From contig JAPLOI010000004.1 in the NCBI GenBank assembly GCA_026400815.1, forward strand, positions 1-64,000: a stretch of DNA of 64,000 bases, written 5' to 3'. Source of the DNA: Alphaproteobacteria bacterium (GTDB lineage: Bacteria; Pseudomonadota; Alphaproteobacteria; Acetobacterales; Acetobacteraceae). A program made the position numbers and the translations under genes. Below, in pieces: positions 1-8,277 of the stretch. The notes beneath the pieces are model-generated. The model was not told the DNA's origin, searched no databases, and saw only the letters and a program-made list of their open reading frames with translations. Position 1 is the first letter of the stretch, and every line of letters begins with the position of its first letter.

Positions 1-106
1 CTGGCTCGCCGATGTCCTGGCGCGGATCAACGATCACCCGGCCGCGCGCCTGGTCGACCTCCTGCCTTGGAACTGGATGGCCGCCCGGTCACAAGCTGCG
101 GCCTGA
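1..106 (+). CDS. IS66 family transposase, C-terminal fragment
   Basis: Reading from base 2, the sequence encodes 34 residues ending at a TGA at 104-106. The tail contains a 'LADVLARINDHPA' stretch followed by 'LLPWNW', the conserved C-terminal signature of IS66-type transposases (TnpC). The rest of the protein and the left part of the element lie outside the window. The right end of the insertion sequence should fall within about the next 100 bases, but I cannot place its terminal inverted repeat without the left end. It sits just beyond the 3' end of the minus-strand que operon. Confidence 0.85.
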   Translation, partial: WLADVLARINDHPAARLVDLLPWNWMAARSQAAA

Positions 107-297
107 TCATATCGCCTGCGGTGCCCGCCGGATGGATACGGCGGTGCTGACGGCGTGGCATCAGGATACCATCCACGTGCGCCCGTAGGCTGCCATGGGC
201 GGAGAAACGCCACTCGACCGAACCGAGAAACACCGGCGCGATTGGCGTCGCGGCAACCGCGGACTCTACTTCTGACCGGACGGAAGAATGGGCTCAC

Positions 298-324
298 GTC
301 AGGGCTCACATCATGAGCCCTGAC
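298..324 (-). terminator. Hairpin after the que operon, possible terminator
   Basis: A perfect 11-bp inverted repeat (arms 298-308 and 314-324, 5-nt loop) starts six bases beyond the stop codon of the small minus-strand gene at 330. Its position at the end of a long operon suggests transcription termination or 3'-end protection. No U-run follows on the minus strand, so intrinsic termination is uncertain. Confidence 0.45.
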
Positions 325-329
325 CACGA

Positions 330-527
330 TCAGTGTCGCTGTGGTGCGGCGTCGAACAACCGGTCGACCAGCGCGACCAAATGGGCCGCAGTCTGCACAT
401 AGCCAGCCTGGTCTGCCTCCTGTGCGACTTGGATCAGGTGATCACACAGCATGAGGGGGCTGATCTTTGCAGCCTGCTCCCCACGCAGCAATTCCACAGA
501 CTGAATGTTGGCAATACACTTTGGCAT
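330..527 (-). CDS. Small conserved-looking protein of unknown function
   Basis: This 65-residue protein is the last gene of the que operon. I do not recognise a named family. It reads as a short soluble, largely helical polypeptide with a 'LCDHLIQVAQEADQAGY' segment and no membrane span. I chose the ATG at 527 because a GAGG lies five bases before it. An ATG at 608 would add 27 residues, but the arginine/glycine-rich extension looks like read-through of non-coding sequence and has no well-spaced ribosome site. It lies directly downstream of a ribbon-helix-helix gene on the same strand, so the two may act together. Expression is likely; function is unknown. Confidence 0.6.
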   Translation of the reverse strand: MPKCIANIQSVELLRGEQAAKISPLMLCDHLIQVAQEADQAGYVQTAAHLVALVDRLFDAAPQRH

Positions 528-609
528 CGGGGCCTCGTTCGGGGTTTTCCGAAGGGACAGGCCAGCCCTGCCCCTGCGACCAATCAAGCCCTCTAATGTT
601 TGCCCCATC

Positions 610-628
610 CTTAACGCGATGCGTTAAG
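610..628. promoter_or_regulatory. Perfect palindrome at the end of the RHH gene
   Basis: CTTAACGC-GAT-GCGTTAAG is an 8-bp perfect inverted repeat with a 3-nt spacer. It overlaps the stop codon of the ribbon-helix-helix gene and lies upstream of the last small gene. It could be an operator for that protein or an mRNA hairpin between the two genes. The role is inferred. Confidence 0.4.
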
Positions 629-820
629 CGCATGGACTCTTAAGGATGATGCAAGCGGCCGATCGGCCGAGCGTTCGGCATCGATCTCACTGACCAGCTT
701 AGCGAGGCTTGAGCCCTGCGCGTTCGCCAGTTGCTCCAGCACCAGCCAGAATTCGGTTTCCAGCGCGATGCTCGTCCGGTGACCTGCGAGAGTGAAGCTG
801 CGTTTCACCAGCCAACTCAC
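611..820 (-). CDS. Ribbon-helix-helix domain protein (RHH_4 type)
   Basis: A 69-residue protein with the layout of the RHH_4 family: a basic beta strand 'LVKRSFTLAGHRTSIAL', then two helices ('EFWLVLEQLANAQG', 'SLAKLVSEIDAER') and a short tail. Such proteins bind DNA as dimers through the paired strands. The likely start is the GTG at 820, which overlaps the queG stop as GTGA. The longer frame opens with an internal TTG at 844 inside queG. Genes of this family are common single-domain regulators in Alphaproteobacteria with mostly unknown targets. It is in the que operon and just before a 65-residue unknown protein, with a palindrome at the junction. Confidence 0.8.
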   Translation of the reverse strand: MSWLVKRSFTLAGHRTSIALETEFWLVLEQLANAQGSSLAKLVSEIDAERSADRPLASSLRVHALNASR

Positions 821-1851
821 GACGCAAGCATTTCCGCGCTCCAACGACCAGCTTCCGCCACCACAGGATCCGAATCGGCCGCAAGCCTTTGCGCAACCGG
901 CAACAGCTCAGGCCGCCCACTGTTGCCGATCGCAATGGCCACGTTGCGGATGAATCGTCCTCGGCCGATCCGCTTGATCGGAGAGCCTGCGAAGCGTCCC
1001 CTGAAAGCCGAATCGTCCAGGGTTGCCAAATCCGCCAGAAGGGGCCCTTGAAGGTCTTCGCGTGCGATCAGCTTCAGATGCTTCGACACCTTGGCAAACC
1101 GATTCCACGGGCAGACAGCAAGGCAGTCGTCACACCCATAAATCCGATTGCCAATGGCCCTGCGCAACGGCACCGGAATTGGTCCCTGGTGCTCGATTGT
1201 AAGGTAGGAGATGCATTTGGTCGCATCGAGGCGATATGGCGCGGTGAATGCGTCGGTGGGACAGGCCTGGAGACACCGCGTGCAACTACCGCAATGGTCC
1301 CTCCCGGGAGGGTCGGCGGGGATCTCAAGCGTTGTGTAGATCTCACCGAGGAAAAGCCACGATCCAAACGACCGGGAGACGAGGTTGGTATGCTTGCCTT
1401 GCCATCCCAGCCCAGCGGCGGCAGCAAGTGGCTTCTCCATGACCGGGGCCGTATCTACGAAGACTTTAACCTCGCCGGGCGCTTGAGCGACGACGAATTG
1501 GGCAAGGTGCTTCAGCATTCCCTTAACCACTTCATGATAGTCGCGGTTACGCGCGTATACTGATATATTTCCCTTCTGTTTCTGCTCAATGTTTTCCAGC
1601 GGGTTGAAAGCTGGCCCATAGTTGACACCGAGGCAGATCACCGTTCTCGCATCGGGCCAGAGAGCGCGGGGGTGGCTGCGCTGTTCTGCCCGCTCCCCTA
1701 ACCACCCCATCGTTCCGTGATGCCCGGCAGCAAGAAATTCCTGAAGACGATTGCGGGCATTTTCGCCCAGTTCGGCCCGCGCGAAGCCAATTGCGTCAAA
1801 CCCCAGTTTGAACGCACTGTCTCGGATCGCTTCAGCCAGTTTGGCTGCCAC
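817..1851 (-). CDS. queG: Epoxyqueuosine reductase QueG
   Basis: Catalyses the last step of queuosine synthesis, reducing epoxyqueuosine in tRNA to queuosine with a cobalamin and two 4Fe-4S clusters. The 344-residue length is normal. The N-terminal cobalamin domain carries 'FVDTAP' near 131-136, with the expected acidic residue at 133. Two cluster motifs follow: CGSCTRCLQACP at 187-198 and CDDCLAVCP at 240-248. The C-terminus looks like a HEAT-type repeat that would bind tRNA. The start is a GTG at 1851, immediately after the queF stop, with GGGGATAG before it. It is translationally linked to queF upstream and to the RHH gene downstream. Confidence 0.95.
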   Translation of the reverse strand: MAAKLAEAIRDSAFKLGFDAIGFARAELGENARNRLQEFLAAGHHGTMGWLGERAEQRSHPRALWPDARTVICLGVNYGPAFNPLENIEQKQKGNISVYARNRDYHEVVKGMLKHLAQFVVAQAPGEVKVFVDTAPVMEKPLAAAAGLGWQGKHTNLVSRSFGSWLFLGEIYTTLEIPADPPGRDHCGSCTRCLQACPTDAFTAPYRLDATKCISYLTIEHQGPIPVPLRRAIGNRIYGCDDCLAVCPWNRFAKVSKHLKLIAREDLQGPLLADLATLDDSAFRGRFAGSPIKRIGRGRFIRNVAIAIGNSGRPELLPVAQRLAADSDPVVAEAGRWSAEMLAS

Positions 1852-2313
1852 CTATCCCCGCCCGCGATAGGTGGGAACGCCCTGGTCAGGTACCCACACC
1901 CCACTAGGCGGGGCCCCGGTCTGCCAAAATACGTCGATCGGTATTCCACCCCGCGGATACCAGTATGCACCGATACGCAACCAAGCTGGTGCGAGCAGAT
2001 CAACCAAGCGCCGCGCAATCATCATGGTGCAATCCTCATGGAAGGCACCGTGATTACGGAAACTGGCGAGGAAAATCTTAAGAGACTTGCTCTCTACGAT
2101 CCAGTCAGCCGGCACATAGTCCAACACAATATGCGCAAAATCTGGCTGCCCGGTCAGTGGGCACAGGGACGTGAACTCCGGGCATGTGAAGCGAATCAGA
2201 TACCCGTTTCCTAGGCTGGGGTTCGGCACCCGTTCCAGAACCGCAGCTTCAGGCGAAGCGGGAACACGTGTCGACTGACCCAGTTGTGTCAGACCCTCGA
2301 TGCCCTGGCTCAT
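1852..2313 (-). CDS. queF: NADPH-dependent preQ0 reductase QueF (type I)
   Basis: Reduces the nitrile of 7-cyano-7-deazaguanine (preQ0) to the amine preQ1. The 153-residue protein is a single-domain, type I QueF. Visible hallmarks are the catalytic Cys51 in '[13 protein letters not shown]', the catalytic Asp58, the NADPH-binding motif 'ESKSLK' (74-79) and the 'FHE' substrate glutamate near 91-93. The ATG at 2313 overlaps the tgt stop as ATGA, which decides the start over a longer frame whose first 41 residues have no family similarity. It feeds preQ1 to Tgt, encoded just upstream. Confidence 0.95.
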   Translation of the reverse strand: MSQGIEGLTQLGQSTRVPASPEAAVLERVPNPSLGNGYLIRFTCPEFTSLCPLTGQPDFAHIVLDYVPADWIVESKSLKIFLASFRNHGAFHEDCTMMIARRLVDLLAPAWLRIGAYWYPRGGIPIDVFWQTGAPPSGVWVPDQGVPTYRGRG

Positions 2314-3431
2314 AACGGAGTATCTCCTTCCAGCCAGAGCTGGCGTGTCTCGGAACTGAACTGCGACAGCTGGCCAGCGAGGATAGCAGCTCGCGTGCCC
2401 TCCATAAGATTTTGATAATAGGTCAGATTGTGCCACGTTAGCAGTATCGGACCCAGCATCTCATTGCACCGAAACAGGTGATGAAGATACGCCCTGGTAT
2501 GCTTGGTGCACCCCAGACACCGGCACCTTGGATCAAGCGGGCGATCATCGGTAGCAAACCTGGCGTTGCGAAGGTTGGCAACGCCAAAGGACGTAAAGGC
2601 GCGCGCCGTGCGGCCAGCACGAGTTGGCATGACGCAATCGAACATATCGATGCCTCGGGCGATCGCTCCCAGAAGATCGTCTGGGGTGCCAACGCCCATC
2701 AAATATCGCGGTCGGTCATGCGGCAGACTTGGGACCGTGCAGTCGAGCACCGAGAACATCATCTCCTGCCCCTCCCCTACAGCCAAGCCACCAACGGCGT
2801 AACCGGGAAAGCCAAGACTCACGAGCGCATCGGCGCTTTGCTTGCGCAAGTTGGGATAAACGCTGCCCTGCACAATGCCGAACAGCCCGTATCCCGGGCG
2901 TTCCACGAACGCCCGCTGCGACCGTGCGGCCCAAGCCAGCGATAGGTTCATGGACTCGCGTGCTTGGTCCATCGTAGCTGGAAAGGGCGTGCATTCGTCG
3001 AGCACCATGGAGATGGTGGCATCAAGCTTGTGCTGGATGTCGATTGAGCGCTCAGGCGTAAGCCTGTGACGGCTACCGTCTAGATGTGACTGAAACGTAA
3101 CACCATCGAGATCTAGCTTGCGAAGCTTGGCCAAGGACATGATCTGGAACCCGCCTGAGTCGGTCAGGATCGGCCCAGGCCAGTCCATGACCCGATGCAG
3201 GCCGCCCATGGCAGCGATGCGCTCCGCGCCAGGGCGCAGCATCAGATGATAGGTGTTCCCCAATACAATGCGCGCACCGGTGCTTCGCACAGCATCCGCT
3301 GTCATCGCCTTCACGGTCCCAGCGGTGCCAACCGGCATGAAGACCGGTGTCGGTATCGGTCCGTGGGCGGTGAGCAGGATGCCGGCTCGCGCCTGTCCGT
3401 CCAACGCCTCAGTCGTCCATGAGATTGTCAT
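2310..3431 (-). CDS. tgt: tRNA-guanine transglycosylase
   Basis: Exchanges guanine-34 for preQ1 in tRNAs with GUN anticodons. The 373-residue chain has the family's TIM barrel: 'LTDSGGFQ' with Asp91, the nucleophile region '[11 protein letters not shown]' with Asp265, and a zinc site formed by Cys303, Cys305, Cys308 and His334. The ATG at 3431 overlaps the queA stop as ATGA. A 35-residue upstream extension in the same frame is discarded because it reads back through queA. It sits between queA (next enzyme) and queF (previous enzyme) in the same operon. Confidence 0.97.
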   Translation of the reverse strand: MTISWTTEALDGQARAGILLTAHGPIPTPVFMPVGTAGTVKAMTADAVRSTGARIVLGNTYHLMLRPGAERIAAMGGLHRVMDWPGPILTDSGGFQIMSLAKLRKLDLDGVTFQSHLDGSRHRLTPERSIDIQHKLDATISMVLDECTPFPATMDQARESMNLSLAWAARSQRAFVERPGYGLFGIVQGSVYPNLRKQSADALVSLGFPGYAVGGLAVGEGQEMMFSVLDCTVPSLPHDRPRYLMGVGTPDDLLGAIARGIDMFDCVMPTRAGRTARAFTSFGVANLRNARFATDDRPLDPRCRCLGCTKHTRAYLHHLFRCNEMLGPILLTWHNLTYYQNLMEGTRAAILAGQLSQFSSETRQLWLEGDTPL

Positions 3432-4465
3432 GCACGCTCCAAAAGGGTGGCATCGCCATACGAATAAAATCTGTACCCTTCGGCTATCGCGTGCGCGTAT
3501 GCCGCCTTCATCCGATCCGTGCCAGCGAAGGCACAAACGAGCATGAAGAGTGTTGAGCGCGGCAAATGAAAATTGGTCAGCAACAGATCGGCGCTGCGGA
3601 CCGGAGTTCCCGGTCGGATGAAGATCGCGGTTTCTCCCGCGAAGGGAACGATTTTTCCATCGGGTTGCACCGCCGTCTCAAGCAGACGGAGCGTCGTGGT
3701 GCCGACTGCGAGAATCCGCCCGCCTTGAACCCTCGCATCATTGATCGCAGCGGCCGTGTCGGGGCTGATTTCACCCCGCTCGGCGTGCATCCGATGCGCC
3801 GAGACGTCGTCCACCCTTATGGGCAGGAACGTCCCAGCGCCAACATGCAGCGTCACGGTAACCAGTCCGACACCCCGCTCGCCAATGCGCCTTAGCAAGT
3901 CTGGCGTGAAGTGAAGGCCGGCTGTCGGCGCCGCGACGGCACCCTCATGCGCGGCAAAGACTGTCTGGTAGTCGCTACGATCCTGCTCGCGGTTGCCTTC
4001 GGGCCGATCGATGTAGGGGGGCAATGCGAGCGCGCCGGCGATCCGCAGCGCATCCCGGAAGGCGCTTCCCTCAAGGTTAAAGCGGAGCATCACCGTGCCG
4101 TTTTCGTTACCCTGAATGACCTTTGCCTGGAGCACCGGACTGCCATCAAACGTCAGATCATCCCCATCCCGTAGCCTCCGGGCGTTGCGTGCAAGTGCGA
4201 ACCAGTTTCCGCACGCATCAGGCCTGTCCAACGTGATGCTGATTCTTGCGGCCTGTCGTCGTGCCACCAACTGCGCGGGGATAACTTTCGTGTCATTCAC
4301 CACCATCAGATCGCCGGGCCGCAGACGATCCGGGAGATGAGCGACAACCCTATCCCGCAGCCCATCAGTCTGGACATGAAGCATCCGGGCACTATCCCTC
4401 GGACTGGCGGGCGCCTGGGCAACCCGCTCCTCAGGCAGATCGAAGTCGAAGTCACTCGTCTTCAT
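3428..4465 (-). CDS. queA: SAM:tRNA ribosyltransferase-isomerase QueA
   Basis: Transfers and isomerises the ribosyl part of S-adenosylmethionine onto preQ1 in tRNA, giving epoxyqueuosine, the substrate of QueG. At 345 residues it has normal length. The N-terminus 'DFDFDLPEERVAQ' and internal segments 'VVNDTKVIPAQL', 'AAPTAGLHFT' and 'TNFHLPRSTL' are classic QueA blocks. The ATG at 4465 shares one base with the transporter stop (TGATG), giving tight translational coupling. A TTG three bases upstream is a less likely start. Confidence 0.97.
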   Translation of the reverse strand: MKTSDFDFDLPEERVAQAPASPRDSARMLHVQTDGLRDRVVAHLPDRLRPGDLMVVNDTKVIPAQLVARRQAARISITLDRPDACGNWFALARNARRLRDGDDLTFDGSPVLQAKVIQGNENGTVMLRFNLEGSAFRDALRIAGALALPPYIDRPEGNREQDRSDYQTVFAAHEGAVAAPTAGLHFTPDLLRRIGERGVGLVTVTLHVGAGTFLPIRVDDVSAHRMHAERGEISPDTAAAINDARVQGGRILAVGTTTLRLLETAVQPDGKIVPFAGETAIFIRPGTPVRSADLLLTNFHLPRSTLFMLVCAFAGTDRMKAAYAHAIAEGYRFYSYGDATLLERA

Positions 4466-5007
4466 CAACGCAGAACAGCCGTGACCCGTCGAACCAGCTG
4501 CACCAAGGGATATGCGAACAGAACCGCCCAGGCCTTGCCTACGATCTGCCCTGCCAAATAGTCGAGGTTGCCGAATGCAAGAAGAAGAAATACAATTGAA
4601 TCAACCACCAAGCCAACCAGAGATGAGGCAATCACGGCAAGCAAAAGACGCCGCTGTTGGAGTGGGGTGTAAACAGCAAAATCCGCCAACTCACTCAACA
4701 GGAACGCAGTGCTCGAGGCGATGACCAGGGAAGGGGGCGCCAGCCAGAATGACAGGACTGCACCAGCCAGGATCGCAGCAAGCGACCACGCCCCGCCCAT
4801 GAGTCGCTGCACAATGTCGCGCAATACCAGCGCCAAACCAACCATCAGCACCCCGGAGGGCGCCATCACGCCAGGTGCGACCGGCACCAGGCAAGGGCCA
4901 TTCGGAACGCATACAGTACCGACATGCCCAATCATCCAATTCGCAAACGGTATGCAAAAAAGGAATAGGGCAAGCGAAATCACGCCCAGAGCGGATCGCT
5001 GATACAT
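4465..5007 (-). CDS. VUT family transporter, probable queuosine precursor importer
   Basis: A 180-residue integral membrane protein with about five or six hydrophobic segments, matching the VUT (formerly UPF0118/YhhQ-like, QPTR) family of queuosine-precursor transporters. YhhQ imports preQ0 and preQ1. The chain is somewhat short for the family and the cytosolic loops are compact. The ATG at 5007 sits four bases after the VOC stop; the longer frame would start inside that gene. Location inside an operon with queA, tgt, queF and queG strongly supports a role in bringing deazaguanine precursors into the cell. The exact substrate (preQ0, preQ1 or queuine) cannot be read from sequence. Confidence 0.85.
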   Translation of the reverse strand: MYQRSALGVISLALFLFCIPFANWMIGHVGTVCVPNGPCLVPVAPGVMAPSGVLMVGLALVLRDIVQRLMGGAWSLAAILAGAVLSFWLAPPSLVIASSTAFLLSELADFAVYTPLQQRRLLLAVIASSLVGLVVDSIVFLLLAFGNLDYLAGQIVGKAWAVLFAYPLVQLVRRVTAVLR

Positions 5008-5011
5008 CTTG

Positions 5012-5410
5012 CTAATCCCGAAGATACGTCCCGATCTCGATAAGATTGCCATCGGGGTCACGGCAATAGACCGAGGTCAAGGGACCAAGTGCGCCCACCT
5101 TCGCAGCGGGCCCCTCAACGATCGCAACGCCGCACAACCCAAGATGTTCAACCACATCTGCAGGCCTGATGGCGGTGATAAAGCAGAGGTTCTGGGACCC
5201 AGGAACAGGAGCGGCCGCCGTGTTCGGCCTTGCTTCTTGCGTTACGGGATCCAGATTGATCTTCTGCCCGCCGAAGCGAAGCGCGGTCCGGTTGCGCGGA
5301 CCGAACTCCTCGCGCTCCATCCCCAGAACGCGCTGATACCAGGAAGCCGTGACCTCCATATCACGGCAGGAGAGAACCATGTGGTCCAGCCGGTCGACGG
5401 TGAACCGCAT
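5012..5410 (-). CDS. VOC family protein (glyoxalase-like)
   Basis: A 132-residue single vicinal-oxygen-chelate module: 'LDHMVLSCRDMEVTASWY' opens the first beta-alpha-beta-beta-beta unit and 'VYCRDPDGNLIEI' closes the second. The His in 'LDHMVL' and the Glu in 'NLIEI' sit where metal ligands are usual. Members range from glyoxalase I and fosfomycin-resistance enzymes to dioxygenases, so the substrate is not assignable. The start directly abuts the fumarase stop, and the gene is followed four bases later by the transporter, so it is co-transcribed with the queuosine genes without an obvious biochemical link. Confidence 0.85.
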   Translation of the reverse strand: MRFTVDRLDHMVLSCRDMEVTASWYQRVLGMEREEFGPRNRTALRFGGQKINLDPVTQEARPNTAAAPVPGSQNLCFITAIRPADVVEHLGLCGVAIVEGPAAKVGALGPLTSVYCRDPDGNLIEIGTYLRD

Positions 5411-7057
5411 CTATTCGGTACCCTCATAGAAATCGTTGCCTTTATCGTCGATCACGATAAAGGCCGGAAAGTTCTCCACTTCAATCCGCCACACAGCTTC
5501 CATGCCGAGTTCGGGGAACTCCAATACCTCCACCTTCCGAATACAGTCCTGAGCAAGTCGGGCGGCAGGGCCTCCGACACTGCCGAGGTAGAAGCCGCGA
5601 TGCTTCTTGCATGCGTCACGGACGGCGCGGCTTCGGTTGCCCTTCGCCAGCATCACGAAGCTACCACCGGCCGCCTGGAAGGCCTCTACATAGCTGTCCA
5701 TCCGGCCAGCAGTCGTTGGGCCAAAACTCCCGGTGGCCATGCCTTCAGGGGTCTTGGCGGGGCCCGCATAATATACCGGATGATCCTTGATGTAGTCCGG
5801 CAGTCCGCCGCCGCGGTCCATTCGCTCCTGCAACTTGGCATGCGCAATGTCGCGGGCAACAACCATCGTGCCCGTCAGGGCCAGGCGGGTCTTCACGGGG
5901 TGCTTAGCAAGCTCATGACGAATTTCGGCCATCGGCCGGTTCAAATCAATCGGAACCACCTCGCCGCCCAGAATGTCATCGGTGGTTTCCGGCAGATACT
6001 TGCCAGGATCGGTCTCCAACTGCTCCAGGAACACGCCATTTGGCGTGATCTTCGCCTTGATCTGACGATCGGCCGAACATGACACGCCAATGCCAACCGG
6101 CAGGCTCGCGCCATGCCGCGGCAAACGGATCACCCGAACGTCATGGCAAAAGTATTTGCCGCCGAACTGTGCCCCGATCCCGATGCCGCGGCTGATTTCC
6201 AGTACCTTTTGTTCCATCTCAACGTCACGAAAGGCGTGACCAGCCTTGCTTCCCTGGGTTGGCAATTCGTCCAACCACTTGGTGGAAGCGAGCTTCACAG
6301 TCTTCAGCGTGGCTTCGGCCGACGTGCCACCAATCACGATTGCAAGATGGTAGGGCGGGCACGCAGAGGTACCCAGCGTCTTCATCTTCGTCTCAAGGAA
6401 CTTCACGATTTTCTCGGGCGAAAGAATCGCGCGTGTTTCCTGAAACAGGAACGTCTTGTTCGCGGAACCGCCCCCCTTGGCCACGAACATCAGATGCAGT
6501 TCATCTGCATGATAATCACCAGGAGAAGCCATGATGTCGAACTGCACGGGCAAATTATTGCCTGTATTCACTTCCTGGAACATATCGAGGGGAGCCATCT
6601 GCGAATACCGTAAGTTCGTCTCGGTGTAAGTGCGATGGACTCCCCAGGAGATTGCCTCCTCCTCATTGCCTTCGACCCAAACCCGCTGGCCCTTTTTCCC
6701 GAAGACGATTGCCGTTCCTGTGTCCTGGCACATCGGCAGTACGCCACCGGCGGAAATATTCGCGTTCTTCAGAAGATCGAGAGCCACGAAACGGTCGTTT
6801 CCCGAGGCCTCGGGATCGTCGAGGATGGCTGCCAAGCTTGCCAGGTGGGCTGGACGCAACAAATGCGACACATCCCGGAACGCCTGGAAAGCCAGTTCAG
6901 AGAGAGCCTCCGGCTTGACCCGCAGAACAGCCTGCCCGTCGCAGGAACTGACGGAAACGCCTGCGATGTCGAGTTTCCGCCATGGCGTGGGATCAGGTCC
7001 GAGGGGAAACATGGGGGCATAGAGGAAGTTGGCAGGCCGCGGCGGAAGGGCGTTCAT
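5411..7057 (-). CDS. Fumarate hydratase, class I (iron-sulfur)
   Basis: Interconverts fumarate and L-malate in the TCA cycle using an oxygen-labile 4Fe-4S cluster. The 548-residue single chain fuses the alpha and beta parts as in E. coli FumA/FumB. Cluster cysteines are visible at 110 ('PMCQDTGT'), 233 ('SACPPYH') and 327 ('GVSCSADR'). The C-terminal domain carries '[11 protein letters not shown]' and '[13 protein letters not shown]', typical beta-subunit blocks. It is 19 bases downstream of sspB and immediately followed by the VOC gene, so it probably starts or joins the long minus-strand operon. No class II fumarase is seen in the window. Confidence 0.96.
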   Translation of the reverse strand: MNALPPRPANFLYAPMFPLGPDPTPWRKLDIAGVSVSSCDGQAVLRVKPEALSELAFQAFRDVSHLLRPAHLASLAAILDDPEASGNDRFVALDLLKNANISAGGVLPMCQDTGTAIVFGKKGQRVWVEGNEEEAISWGVHRTYTETNLRYSQMAPLDMFQEVNTGNNLPVQFDIMASPGDYHADELHLMFVAKGGGSANKTFLFQETRAILSPEKIVKFLETKMKTLGTSACPPYHLAIVIGGTSAEATLKTVKLASTKWLDELPTQGSKAGHAFRDVEMEQKVLEISRGIGIGAQFGGKYFCHDVRVIRLPRHGASLPVGIGVSCSADRQIKAKITPNGVFLEQLETDPGKYLPETTDDILGGEVVPIDLNRPMAEIRHELAKHPVKTRLALTGTMVVARDIAHAKLQERMDRGGGLPDYIKDHPVYYAGPAKTPEGMATGSFGPTTAGRMDSYVEAFQAAGGSFVMLAKGNRSRAVRDACKKHRGFYLGSVGGPAARLAQDCIRKVEVLEFPELGMEAVWRIEVENFPAFIVIDDKGNDFYEGTE

Positions 7058-7076
7058 TTAGGTTCTCTCGGTGGAA

Positions 7077-7610
7077 TCAAGAGTCGCGGGGGGGAGTGCG
7101 GCGGCGGAATGCATCCAGGCTTACGATTTGTGGCGTCTCGGCCGGTGGTTCTTCAGGCGTGCCCTCGGCGTCAGGCGGCGACGGCTGGGGTTCGGACGGT
7201 GGTTGGTACCTGAAACGGACACCAAAGCGTACATGGGGGTCGGCGAAGGCTGTGACCGCCAAGATAGGTATCACCAGCGTACTCGGCACACCTCCAAAGG
7301 ACAGCCCAATACTGATTTGGCCCGCCCCTGTCTGCTGATCAGCCTCGTCGACGACCAGATCCCAAAACTGGTGTTGAAGTACGATAGTCATCTCTTGCGG
7401 GTATTGGGCCTTCAGGCGCGCGGGGACGATCGTGCCAGGGTCATCGGTCCGAAATGTCAGATAGAAATGGTGTTCGCCGGGCAGGCCATTCTCCGAGACG
7501 TATTTGAGCGCCTGGACCGCGACGCGGCGCATCGCCTCCTCGGTCCATACGTCGTAGGGCAACAGGCTCTCAGGCGCGCCCTGCCCTGTGATGTCGGGGT
7601 CGTCTTCCAT
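7077..7610 (-). CDS. sspB: SspB-family ClpXP adaptor (alphaproteobacterial type)
   Basis: Binds the ssrA tag and delivers tagged proteins to the ClpXP protease. The 177-residue protein has the SspB fold region at 10-115 ('YDVWTEEAMRRVAVQAL', 'HHFYLTFRT', 'PARLKAQYPQEMTIVLQH'). A flexible Pro/Glu-rich linker follows, then a C-terminal 'IVSLDAFRRR' that matches the ClpX-binding tail of alphaproteobacterial SspB. The ATG at 7610 begins the conserved domain; the longer frame adds 51 unrelated residues. The tmRNA gene that makes its target tag lies about 700 bases upstream on the same strand. Confidence 0.93.
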   Translation of the reverse strand: MEDDPDITGQGAPESLLPYDVWTEEAMRRVAVQALKYVSENGLPGEHHFYLTFRTDDPGTIVPARLKAQYPQEMTIVLQHQFWDLVVDEADQQTGAGQISIGLSFGGVPSTLVIPILAVTAFADPHVRFGVRFRYQPPSEPQPSPPDAEGTPEEPPAETPQIVSLDAFRRRTPPRDS

Positions 7611-7666
7611 CGCTCGCCTCGCGGTGCCGTGGTGTCCCATAGCGCCAAGACAGGCGGCCGAAAAGC

Positions 7667-8218
7667 CTATGTTGGCGATATATGTCGGGAGCGCCAGCGC
7701 GGATCGCATAGCATGATGCTTTGTTGGACGGGACAGTCGGCAGCATGCGCTCCGGGCAGCCAACCCAAGCTCATCAGGAACTCACCAACGATCTCACCGC
7801 CCGTGAAGCGGAATGTGCGACGGAAGAGTTTCACCCACTCCGGCTTTTCCAAGGGGTGGTGGGCGTCCAGCCACTCGAAAAAGCTCCCATGGCTTTGCCG
7901 AAGCCCTTGTATGGTGCGGGCGTTCGAGATGATCGCCTCCACCTTAAGCCGGTTGCGGATAATGCCGGGATCCGCCAGCAACCTGGCCACATCGGCGGTG
8001 CCGAAGGCCGATACGCGATCCACATCGAACCCTTCAAATGCGATCCGCATGGTAGCGCGCCGCTTCAGGACAATCTCCCACGAGAGCCCGGCCTGCATGA
8101 TCTCCAGGCACAGCCGTTCGAAAAGCACGCTCTCGTCGCGAGATGGGAACCCATGCTCGGTCGCGTGATAGTGATCGTGAACTGGATTGCCAGTCGCGAA
8201 GGCGCAATAGGACGACAT
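7667..8218 (-). CDS. tag: DNA-3-methyladenine glycosylase I
   Basis: Excises 3-methyladenine from alkylated DNA in base excision repair. The 183-residue protein aligns with Tag throughout: an N-terminal Cys and His ('SYCAF', 'YHATEHGFP') for the zinc snap, 'LEIMQAGLSWEIVL' with the catalytic-site Glu, 'GIIRNRLKVEAIISNA', and C-terminal His and Cys ('GAHAADC') that complete the zinc site. The ATG at 8218 precedes the first conserved residue by four codons. It lies between the tmRNA gene and sspB. A second alkyl-base glycosylase of a different family is encoded at 27610. Confidence 0.95.
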   Translation of the reverse strand: MSSYCAFATGNPVHDHYHATEHGFPSRDESVLFERLCLEIMQAGLSWEIVLKRRATMRIAFEGFDVDRVSAFGTADVARLLADPGIIRNRLKVEAIISNARTIQGLRQSHGSFFEWLDAHHPLEKPEWVKLFRRTFRFTGGEIVGEFLMSLGWLPGAHAADCPVQQSIMLCDPRWRSRHISPT

Positions 8219-8277
8219 GGGCAGCAGGGTGTGCTTTCCGCGCCGCCCCGACAACCCGGTGGCGATCGGTCGAAAGT

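Noticed and set aside
5412-7076. preQ1 riboswitch ahead of the que genes
   Set aside because: No preQ1-type stem with its A-rich tail was found in the short gaps before fumarase, the VOC gene or the transporter.
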